DNA of 64,000 bases, taken from the NCBI GenBank assembly GCA_035530275.1, contig DATKVC010000018.1:1-64000 (forward strand), in the 5' to 3' direction. Made by a program: the position numbers and the translations under genes. Origin of the DNA: CAIJMU01 sp035530275. GTDB lineage: Bacteria > Spirochaetota > Spirochaetia > Treponematales > Rectinemataceae. The notes beneath the pieces are model-generated. The model ran no database searches, had not been told where the DNA came from, and worked only from the letters and a program-made list of their open reading frames with translations. Below are positions 1 to 6,817 of this stretch, in pieces (the stretch's first letter is position 1; every line of letters begins with the position of its first letter).

Positions 1-118
1 CGAGAACGGGAATCGAACGGCTTGGCGCGCCGAGCGATAGCGAGGATGAGCGCGCAGGATGCGCGCGGAAGCGCCAAGACGCGGCCCGGAAAGCCGAACG
101 AAGTTTAGCAAAGCGTTA
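1..118. repeat. Structured palindromic element with tRNA-3'-end-like left border (copy B)
   Basis: The left border CGAGAACGGGAATCGAA (1-17) is the reverse complement of what looks like a tRNA T-loop plus acceptor 3' strand. It is followed by an 8-bp inverted repeat (CTTGGCGC 21-28, GCGCCAAG 71-78), an inner hairpin GCGCGC-AGGAT-GCGCGC (50-66), the octamer CCGAGCGA (30-37) and CGGCCCGGAAA (81-91). The octamer and the GGCCCGGAAA string occupy the same relative places in the element at 26801-26999, so the two are copies of one design. I see no T-stem partner for a tRNA on the minus strand, so this is not a tRNA gene. The element runs into the stop codon of the next gene. Confidence 0.6.
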
Positions 119-701
119 GTCATGGATGACGAGGCTTGAAGGCCTATTCGCGAATCTTGATAGGAGGTCATCAACGAGCTTGACCATCGCGGGCCGTTCA
201 GCATAACCGCCGTATTCGCGCACTTCCGTCTCTATGCGCTCGTAGCCATTGCGCGAGTGGGCGCGCTCGAGTTCCTTTCGTACGCCTTTTTGAGATACCT
301 CGCCGCGTCATCGGGATAACTGTGACTTATCTGCGGGTAGTGGTCTCGCATGACGCTTTCATAGTGGCTCGCGAACTCGCGGAGCCTCTCGACCAAGCCC
401 TCGGCCGCGAGGATGGCAGCCTGGAAATAGTTGGAATTGCTAGGAAGCTAAGCGATTGCCCTTTCCCGCGCTCCTCTGCATCCGTATTCGCGAAGCAGAA
501 GGCGATCGCGTTCGCCAGGGAGTGATCTTCGGCGGCGAGCCGTTCGAGGACAAGGGACTCGAGCTCATCGCGCGTAAGCTTGCGCACTAGGTCGGCCGGA
601 TTCGGTCGCCCGCTGCTAGCGGGCACGTAAATAGTTTCCATTCCGTACAAGGGCCACAGGCCCTTATCGGGCTTCTTGCCTTTGATGCTCGCTGGAATCA
701 C
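116..701 (-). pseudogene. Frameshifted hypothetical gene downstream of the primase-helicase remnant
   Basis: The gene starts at GTG 701 and overlaps the helicase stop by four bases (GTGA), so the two were translationally coupled. The reading frame is good for about 75 residues (PDKGLWPLYGMETIYVP near the start) and is lost around 437-455. It resumes one frame over with YFQAAILAAEGLVERLREF, then shifts again at a run of five T at 287-291. It ends as REYGGYAERPAMVKLVDDL before the TAA at 116-118. I do not recognise the family. The coupling suggests a partner of the primase-helicase. A nine-residue string near its end, EVREYGGYA, recurs at 3635-3661. It is either a true pseudogene or two sequencing errors; given the decayed neighbourhood I favour the former. 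Confidence 0.6.
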
Positions 702-1714
702 TCCTTTCGCCTAATATCGTACCCTATCGCCCGATAGCCACGCTCACGCTTGGCCCACATCCGGCTCAACCTCGGATCATCGACTTCCACATAGTCATAG
801 ATACGAAGGTCGGCCTTGCCCTCGCTGATCCGGTTCAGGCGACCGGCATATTGCTGGAGCGTTCCCTTCCAGGAGATCGGCAATGCAAGGACAAGTGTGT
901 CAAGACTTGGATGGTCGAATCCCTCGCCGATCAACCTTCCCGTGGCCACGACAATCCTCGGTTTGCCTTCGGGGACCGAGTTGAGACGGGAGAGCATCTC
1001 GGCCCGCTTTTTCCTGGTCATGCGCCCATGCAAGACGAATACCTCGGGATCCAAGGGCGTGATAAGGGCGACGAGAGCATTGAGGTGCTCGCTTCGCTCG
1101 GTGAGGATAAATATTTTCCGGCCCTCATGCCACGCTTCCTCGACGTCACGAAGTATCAGATGGTTTCTTGCCTCATTAGTGGCCAATAGGCCGAATACAG
1201 ACTGGATGCCAAGTTCGGAAGAGAACACACAGTTCTTGATGCGCAGCGCCTGGACCTCCATGGCACCCGGCTTCAGCGCAAGGGATGCGGCAGCATGGCG
1301 AATCGGACCGCACTGCATGAAGATGATGGGATCCAACCCATCACGACGTATCGGAGTCGCGGTCAATCCAAGCACATGCCGGGCCTTCACCTGGCGGAGC
1401 AAACCCTCGAAGGAAACGGCCGAGATGTGATGACATTCGTCGACTATCACCTGGCCATAGGCCGAGAGGAATTCAGATAATTCTTCCCGCCGCGAAAGCG
1501 ATTGCATGACCGCAATGTCGACAGTTCCTGCGGCCTTGTTCTTGCCGCCCCCGACGAGACCGATAGTGCCTTCCTTCAATTCGAGAAATTGCCCGAGCCG
1601 TTCTCTCCACTGACGGAGAAGTTCCGTCCGATGTACCAGGACCAGCGTACTGACCTTTCTCCTCGCTATCATCGCCGCGGCAATCACTGTCTTACCAAGG
1701 TTTGTCCCACACCG
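698..1714 (-). pseudogene. Superfamily II helicase half of a TOTE-type primase-helicase
   Basis: This is the C-terminal part of a DEAD/DEAH-type helicase. It shows GKTVIAAAMIA (Walker A, codons near 1703-1711), LVLVHRTELLRQW (motif Ia), VDECHH (motif II), GLTATP (motif III), VATGRLIGEGFD (motif V) and QYAGRLNR (motif VI). It ends in RERGYRAIGYDI, as these proteins usually do. The Walker A codons lie upstream of the first ATG (1687), and the frame differs from that of the primase half at 1692-2825. In the family the two halves form one polypeptide with, from memory, roughly 80-100 residues between the last primase-side motif and Walker A. Here they abut out of frame, so an internal deletion plus frameshift has inactivated the gene. 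Confidence 0.75.
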
Positions 1715-2825
1715 GCAATCGCAGGGATTGCGCCTTATGGAATTCAGGATTTGGGAATGCCGCTAGCCGGATCACCCGATTCAGGAGCGGTTGGGGCATG
1801 TCCTCCTTCTTGATGTAGATGCGATCCGCTACGACAATGTCAATCGAAGCCGGGAGCGGCCCCGGAATCGTCGCCGCTGAGTGCGACTTCACCTTCCAGG
1901 GCTCATCGCCCTCTTCGTATTCAAAGGCGATGTCGAGCGGATCACCATCCGGGATGATGCTCGCGACAATGCGGGCAATAGCATCCGCGTTCATCGGCTC
2001 GAGAGAAGCAAGATACGCCCACTGATCAGGATACGGCATGAAATCGCCGTCAACGAAGACGCTTCCCCCGTGGCTCCTCGCCTTCTTCTGCAATGGCAGG
2101 GCTATGAGGTTTCCGAAACCGCCCGAGGGCAGGCGGTCCTGGTTCGGGAAAAGTCGGTCGTAACTCGAAAGCTCGAGCTGCCTTCGTCCGGCGCAGGTCC
2201 GACTTATGAGAGCAGATCCCAATCGCCTCGCCAACGAGGCAGGGACCGGTGCCGCGAATAGGATCCAAGCATGTGCGCCTTTGCCGGATCGCGAGATTTC
2301 CAGCGCGCAGGGGATGGAGAGTTCATGGCAGGTCGCCGCAAAAGCCGAGGCATCCTCCTTCCACTCGCCATCGTCGAAATCCGCTGCCAGGAGCTTACAG
2401 GTGTCGTCATCGAGGAGAGGATAAAGGCCGACGACATGGATCCCTGCCAGATGATCATAGATAATCTGATCTGTCAGGGCCACAAGCTTCCTATGCCCAC
2501 AGGCGGCACACTTCACGCGAGGCTTTTCGCAAACTCCTTCTCGCCATTCATTCTCGCAGACCGGCGAGTAGCCGGATTTCCCCTGCGATGATTCCCAGCG
2601 CCGAGCGAACACATCCTGCCTGCCGAAAAAGAGACGACGGAACAGGGCGATCTTCTCCTGGATCGAGAGCGTGACAGGATCTCGGCCTTCCTGCGGGGCC
2701 ACTTCTCGAACCTGGATGGCAACTGGCTCTCGGCCACCCCAATCTATGCCATGTTGATCGAGGAGGAACTTGAGCCTGCCATTTTCCTCCCGGAGCCTCC
2801 TCAGCTCGCTTCCGTCTTGCTCCAC
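1692..2825 (-). pseudogene. TOTE-type archaeo-eukaryotic primase half, severed from its helicase
   Basis: The frame opens at GTG 2825 and gives 377 residues. A short coiled-coil-like start (LRRLREENGRLKFLLDQHG) leads to a zinc-knuckle-like cluster with four cysteines (CENEW...C...CAAC). The primase core follows: LLAADFDDGEW (acidic metal site), GKGAHAWILF, and LFPNQDRLPSGGFGNLIALP. This matches the AEP domain of TOTE conflict-system proteins, which are inferred anti-element defence proteins. The frame stops after RLPVWDKPW, inside the linker that should continue into the helicase. I infer a single ancestral gene spanning 698-2825. The family name is from recognised motifs; a profile search was not possible. 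Confidence 0.7.
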
Positions 2826-2860
2826 AGTTCACCTCGCATCTTCCCGGATCTCGATCGCAA

Positions 2861-3025
2861 TCACTGATTCCGCATCTCGCGCTTCGAGGCCAAGGAGATC
2901 GAGATCCGGTAGAGAAAACGCTCGAGCGCGTACTTCGTCAGCATGAGGTCGAAGTCGCGCTTCTCTGCCTTCGCCTTCGCGAGCAGGCGATCGTGAACGG
3001 ATGCAGCCCTCGCCGACAAGCTCAC
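2861..3025 (-). pseudogene. Truncated AbiEii-type nucleotidyltransferase toxin
   Basis: GTG 3025 overlaps the stop of the upstream antitoxin gene (GTGA), the usual AbiE arrangement. The first ~45 residues (SVHDRLLAKAKAEKRDFD, then LMLTKYALERFLYRIS) match the start of AbiEii/AbiGii toxins. After LYRISIS the match ends and a ten-residue unrelated tail closes the frame at 2861. The family is normally about 250-300 residues and its catalytic GS-x10-DxD region lies beyond this point, so no toxin activity can remain. The break lies next to the start of the primase remnant, which marks the junction of a deletion or insertion. Confidence 0.7.
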
Positions 3026-3618
3026 GCGAGGGCCTCTAGGTAGGGCTGGATCACCGTGGTCACCCGGTCGACCTTGGCGCAGGCCCAGAGCGCATCGCGA
3101 TCCAGACATCCCTTCCTGCCGGCCTCCCTGAGTGCCTCGAGGGCCACGTCGAGCCCGACTCGCGCGCGGTACTTGAAGCAGTCGGCGATGGTCTTTTCGA
3201 TGTTCGTGATGCGCAGCGGAATACCTTCAATTAGTCTCGTCTCGACCCCCCAGGCGAGAGAGGCGGGACTGAAGCGGATCACCCGCAAGGCTGGATACTC
3301 CAAGCGGGGTATGCGCGCTTTGTTAGGCAGGCCAAGCCAGATCTCGGAGGGTATTTGGGTTGTGAGACCATGAAGACGCAGGGCAGTTAGCAGGCACATA
3401 AGGGCTTCAGGATTCCGCTTGGCGACTATGAGAAGATCGCCATCTTCGCTCTGCTGGTAGTCAGGAAGGCAATAGACTCCCCGCCTGAGCCGCCGGAGCA
3501 AGTCCTGGCTCGCCATCCGAGAAAGCTCGGCGCGGCTCCATCCAGCGGACTCGAGATCCCGGGCTCGCTGAATGGGGGAGGTCGTAAAGTACTGGCGAAT
3601 GTCCGCAACTGGCACCAT
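3022..3618 (-). CDS. abiEi: AbiEi-family antitoxin / transcriptional regulator
   Basis: The protein has about 198 residues. An N-terminal winged-helix segment (RARDLESAGWSRAELSRM, then LLRRLRRGVYCL) is typical of type IV AbiEi antitoxins. The C-terminal domain has ITNIEKTIADCFKYR, which matches the conserved T-x-E-K-T-(I/L)-x-D-x-F/C block. AbiEi represses its own operon and neutralises the co-transcribed AbiEii nucleotidyltransferase. Start chosen at ATG 3618, with AGGAAAG 9-15 bases upstream. An upstream ATG at 3699 would add 27 residues that include the EVREYGGYA string shared with the gene at 116-701, and I regard that stretch as foreign. The toxin partner is truncated, so this antitoxin is an orphan. 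Confidence 0.75.
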   Translation of the reverse strand: MVPVADIRQYFTTSPIQRARDLESAGWSRAELSRMASQDLLRRLRRGVYCLPDYQQSEDGDLLIVAKRNPEALMCLLTALRLHGLTTQIPSEIWLGLPNKARIPRLEYPALRVIRFSPASLAWGVETRLIEGIPLRITNIEKTIADCFKYRARVGLDVALEALREAGRKGCLDRDALWACAKVDRVTTVIQPYLEALA

Positions 3619-3634
3619 GGGAGATGGCTTTCCT

Positions 3635-3661
3635 GCGTAGCCGCCATATTCGCGTACCTCC
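3635..3661 (-). repeat. Second copy of a 27-bp coding fragment (EVREYGGYA)
   Basis: Positions 3635-3661 match 201-227 at 22 of 27 bases. All five differences fall at synonymous third positions, so both read EVREYGGYA on the minus strand. One copy is near the C-terminus of the frameshifted gene at 116-701; the other lies just upstream of the AbiEi start. This looks like the tail of a paralogous gene left at a recombination junction. Confidence 0.5.
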
Positions 3662-3689
3662 TTCGCCATGAACGTAGAATGCCATGGCA

Positions 3690-3915
3690 GGGAATTCACT
3701 GATCTGAATTGGCCCGATTCACTGGTCGCGGAAGGTGGGATTCAGTGATCCCCTTGGCCGCATTCACTAATTCCCGGCAAGTGATCTACTGGTCCCGATC
3801 GCGGGAACCACTGGTCCCGACCTCCGGAATCAGTAATGCCGACTTCCGGAATCTGTAGTGCCACCCTCCGAAACCACTGATCCCGGCCGGGAGAATCAAG
3901 GCCCGGTCGACGCAG
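3690..3915. repeat. Degenerate ~22-bp tandem repeats, resembling IS21-type end repeats
   Basis: About nine imperfect units of 20-25 bp occur back to back, each with a core like TTCACTGGTC or ATCAGTGATC followed by CCGACCTCCGGA-type sequence. Clear units include ACCACTGGTCCCGACCTCC, ATCAGTAATGCCGACTTCC, ATCTGTAGTGCCACCCTCC and ACCACTGATCCCGGCCGGG. Multiple spaced ~20-bp repeats of this flavour (GGAATC-nGTG-nTC) are seen at ends of IS21-family elements. No istA or istB gene is in the window, so this would be a solitary end. The rest of 3662-3993 has no credible gene; a 62-codon frame across the repeats is just the repeat translated. Confidence 0.5.
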
Positions 3916-3993
3916 TCGGCAAGTCGCCACGCGGGATCATCGCGTCGAGGCCTACTTCACCAGAGAGGCCTTATGCTCCCCCAAAATTCGGCA

Positions 3994-5061
3994 TCACTCC
4001 CACCTGAACAGGGCCGCGGCCGCGGCAAGAAACACGAGGGTCATCGCTGCAAGCACGCCCAAGTCCCCCGCTATTTGAGCGAAGCCTGCGCCGTCGAGCA
4101 TGATTGCCCGCGACGATTCGATGTAGTAGGTGATGGGAAAGGCCCGTGAGGCGATCTGCATCGCGCGAGGCGTTCCCTCGAGCGAAAAGAAGACTCCGGA
4201 GAGAATCATCATGGGCCAGGTGATCAGGTTCATGATGCCGCCTGCGACCTCCTCGCTTTTGATCCTGGAGGAAAATACCAGGCCGAGGGCGATCATGCAG
4301 AGGATGGCCAGGGCGTTCACGAGGAAGAGAAGCCCCCAGGAACCCGCCATGCGGAAGTGCAAGACCGCGTCCGTGCCGGCGAAAATGGCCACGGAGAGGA
4401 AGGCAACTATGAAGAATCGGGAAAGGACCTGGGCCGAGACGAATTCGAAGGCGCTCAGTGGCGTGGCCTTGAATCGTTTGAGGACACCGTTGCGGCGATA
4501 GCGCACGATCACGAAGCCCACGCCGGAGAGGCTGCCGAGAAGGATATTGATGCCAATTATGCCGGGGACGAACCAGTCGACGTAGCGGATGGGCGTGCCC
4601 GAGACCGTGTGTTTGGTGAAGGCGGGATGTGGCGCGGTTTGCGGCGGAGACGCGGCCTGGGCTGAGGCGGAAGCGACCTGCGCCGATTCGTTGGCCGGCG
4701 CGAGCATTCTCTCGAGGATATAGCCGTTGGACGAGGCTTCGTTTATGTAGTATTCACTCTTGGAAAAATCGAGCACCATGTCGAGTTGATTGTGCGCGAG
4801 CCTGTCGAGGGGAGGCCCGAGCTCCGAATATCGTACGAATTGAATGTGTTTGTAATGAAGGAAGGCTATGTCCGTCGGGCTGCCGACGGCGGGCGGGTCG
4901 CCGACGAGTCCGATCTTGAAACTCGTTCCACCTCCCGCAGGGAAGGCGTAGGCGAAACCGAAGATCAGGACGATCGGGAAGACCAGGTTGAAGATGAGGG
5001 TCGACCTGTCGCGGAAGAACTCGAGGTTGCGGGCGACGAATACAGCCCAGAATTTTTTCAT
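3994..5061 (-). CDS. ABC-2 type transporter permease
   Basis: An integral membrane subunit of about 355 residues that should form the channel of an ABC exporter with the ATPase encoded just upstream. It has one N-terminal membrane segment (LIFNLVFPIVLIFGFAYAF), a ~150-residue extracytoplasmic domain, then five membrane segments, with the ABC-2 signature region around MNLITWPMMILSGVFFSLEG. ATG 5061 (MKKFWAVFVARN) was chosen because it follows the ATPase stop (5063-5065) by one base; an ATG at 5148 lies inside the ATPase gene. The loop contains a low-complexity Ala/Ser/Gln stretch. The substrate cannot be read from sequence; drug, lipid or polysaccharide export are all possible. Confidence 0.88.
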   Translation of the reverse strand: MKKFWAVFVARNLEFFRDRSTLIFNLVFPIVLIFGFAYAFPAGGGTSFKIGLVGDPPAVGSPTDIAFLHYKHIQFVRYSELGPPLDRLAHNQLDMVLDFSKSEYYINEASSNGYILERMLAPANESAQVASASAQAASPPQTAPHPAFTKHTVSGTPIRYVDWFVPGIIGINILLGSLSGVGFVIVRYRRNGVLKRFKATPLSAFEFVSAQVLSRFFIVAFLSVAIFAGTDAVLHFRMAGSWGLLFLVNALAILCMIALGLVFSSRIKSEEVAGGIMNLITWPMMILSGVFFSLEGTPRAMQIASRAFPITYYIESSRAIMLDGAGFAQIAGDLGVLAAMTLVFLAAAAALFRWE

Positions 5062-5062
5062 G

Positions 5063-5959
5063 CTAGTCGAGCCTCGCCCCGGTGAGCTTGAGGAATAAAT
5101 CGTCGAGATTGCGCCTCTCGACCGATATTCCGGATAGATCTTTCGCATTGTCCACGAGTTCTCGAAGCGTCGCGTCGGTATCGGGGCAATTGAAGGTCAT
5201 GAAACCATCCTCGTTCGTCGGGGCGCAGCTGAATGTCGCGCCCTCGGGCAGGGCGGCCGCGGGAACGCGGATGACGGCCTCGCCGAAATGCTTGAGCAAA
5301 AGTTCGCGGGGCCTGCCCGACTCGATGATCCGGCCGTGGTCCATGACGATGATTTCGTCGCAGAGGTATTCAGCCTCGTCCATGTAATGCGTCGTGAGTA
5401 TGACCGTCTTGCCCTGAGCCTTGATGCCCTCGATGAGGCGCCAAAAATTGCGCCTGGCATGGGGATCGAGGCCGGTCGTCGGCTCGTCGAGAAAGAGGAG
5501 GTCCGGGTCGTTGATCAGGGCGATGCCGAGAAGCATCCGCTGACGCTGGCCACCGGAGAGCTTTCTGTTGTCGCGGTCGATGAATTCCGCGAGCGAACAG
5601 GCTTCGATAATTTCGTCGATCGGTCTCGGTTTCGGATAGAGCTTGGAAAAGAGTTCGAGGGTTTCCCGCACGGTGAGGAATTCCTGGAGCGAGGTGTCCT
5701 GGAACTGGATTCCTATGTTTTCCTTGAAAGAATGTGCCACGGCCTCGCCGCGATAGAGGATGGTCCCCGAATCGGCTTCGTGTATGGTTTCGATGACCTC
5801 GATGGCCGTGGTCTTTCCGGCGCCGTTGGGCCCGAGGATGCCGAAGCAGGAGCCCGAGCGCACCGAAAAGCTAATGCCGTCCACAGCCTTGACCTTGCCG
5901 TAGGCCTTATGGAGATTGTGCACCTCGAGAATGGGCGGAGAGCCCGGGTTTTCAAACAT
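5063..5959 (-). CDS. ABC exporter ATP-binding protein
   Basis: The cytoplasmic ATPase partner of the ABC-2 permease, about 298 residues. It has Walker A GPNGAGKTT, Q-loop FQDTSLQEFLTV, signature LSGGQRQRM, Walker B LLFLDEPTTGLDP and switch histidine TTHYMDEAE. A ~60-residue C-terminal tail (FNCPDTDATLRELVDN) is typical of the CcmA/DrrA-type group. Start at ATG 5959 (MFENPGSPPILEV); longer frames to 6055 have no family similarity. The gene leads a two-gene operon with the permease one base downstream. The upstream gap 5960-6136 contains no gene. Confidence 0.92.
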   Translation of the reverse strand: MFENPGSPPILEVHNLHKAYGKVKAVDGISFSVRSGSCFGILGPNGAGKTTAIEVIETIHEADSGTILYRGEAVAHSFKENIGIQFQDTSLQEFLTVRETLELFSKLYPKPRPIDEIIEACSLAEFIDRDNRKLSGGQRQRMLLGIALINDPDLLFLDEPTTGLDPHARRNFWRLIEGIKAQGKTVILTTHYMDEAEYLCDEIIVMDHGRIIESGRPRELLLKHFGEAVIRVPAAALPEGATFSCAPTNEDGFMTFNCPDTDATLRELVDNAKDLSGISVERRNLDDLFLKLTGARLD

Positions 5960-6136
5960 GGGAATTGAATGTACTGATTGACGCGGAACATGGCAAATTA
6001 TCACTCGGAAGGAACGACACCCATGGTCATGACTTTGGCGGCGAGGTGCTCGCAATCTTGCTCCGGGTGATCAAGGTATGCATGAGCTCGGATGACCTCT
6101 CCGTCTGAGTTCCGATCGCCGTCGGAAGTATACCGG

Positions 6137-6814
6137 TCAGTCTTTCGGTGGATCCGACTTCAGGCGGGCCGCAAGGCGCTTCCATAACCTGAGATGCTCG
6201 AAACGGTTCTCCTCCCCCCTCCGCAACCGCCCTAGATTCGAGCGGTGAGTGAAGAAGATCAGAGGTGCAATGAGGAGGGCGAAGCCGAGGAGCCAGGGTG
6301 AAGGAGGAATTCCGACAAGCCCGAGGATGATCAGGGATAGGGGAAAGGCGAGGGCCGCCGACATCGAGGCGACTGAGACGATGCCGGTCGAGAAAAGAAC
6401 CAGGGCGAAGACTAATGCGGCGAGGGCGATCGGCAGCGGTGCGAGGCCGAGGAGGGCACCCGCCGCGGTCGCGACTCCCTTGCCTCCGCGGAATCCGGCG
6501 AAGATGGTCCAGACATGACCGATGACGGCGGCGGAGCCGGCGATGAGGCCGAGAAGTTCAGGTGGGAGCCCCGAGGGCTGGCCTAGCCTCGAGATCAATA
6601 GAGCCGCGAGTACACCCTTCCCGACATCGACGACGACCACGACGATTCCCGCCTTCCAGCCGAGGACTCGGAAACTGTTCGTGCCCCCCGCGTTCCCGGA
6701 GCCCTTCGTGCGGATGTCCAGGCCGAACAGGAGTCGGCCGATCACGATGCTCGTCGGGAAGGACCCGGCGAGGTAGGAAAGAAAGATCATAATTGCGATG
6801 GAAGGCAAAGCCAT
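6137..6814 (-). CDS. plsY: Acyl-phosphate:glycerol-3-phosphate acyltransferase PlsY
   Basis: PlsY is a membrane enzyme that transfers an acyl chain from acyl-phosphate to sn-glycerol-3-phosphate, giving lysophosphatidate, the first step of phospholipid synthesis. The 225-residue protein has the expected hydrophobic segments and the three PlsY motifs: GSGNAGGTN, GHVWTIFAGFRGGKGVAT, and a third C-terminal loop region near THRSNLGRLRRGEENR. It starts three bases after the stop of the fatty-acid kinase gene, so the two are almost certainly co-transcribed. The kinase makes the acyl-phosphate that PlsY uses, so the pair forms a short pathway from free fatty acid to lysophosphatidate. Confidence 0.95.
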   Translation of the reverse strand: MALPSIAIMIFLSYLAGSFPTSIVIGRLLFGLDIRTKGSGNAGGTNSFRVLGWKAGIVVVVVDVGKGVLAALLISRLGQPSGLPPELLGLIAGSAAVIGHVWTIFAGFRGGKGVATAAGALLGLAPLPIALAALVFALVLFSTGIVSVASMSAALAFPLSLIILGLVGIPPSPWLLGFALLIAPLIFFTHRSNLGRLRRGEENRFEHLRLWKRLAARLKSDPPKD

Positions 6815-6817
6815 GTT

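Noticed and set aside
1..30. A tRNA gene on the minus strand at the window start
   Set aside because: The T-loop-like string has no pairing T-stem or D/anticodon arms in 18-90, so only the end of a tRNA is imitated.
3690..3915. CRISPR array
   Set aside because: The units are contiguous and degenerate, without unique spacers, and no cas gene is near.
3742..3930. A 62-codon minus-strand frame across the 22-bp repeats
   Set aside because: It merely translates the repeats (SGGRDQWF-like units) and has no ribosome site.
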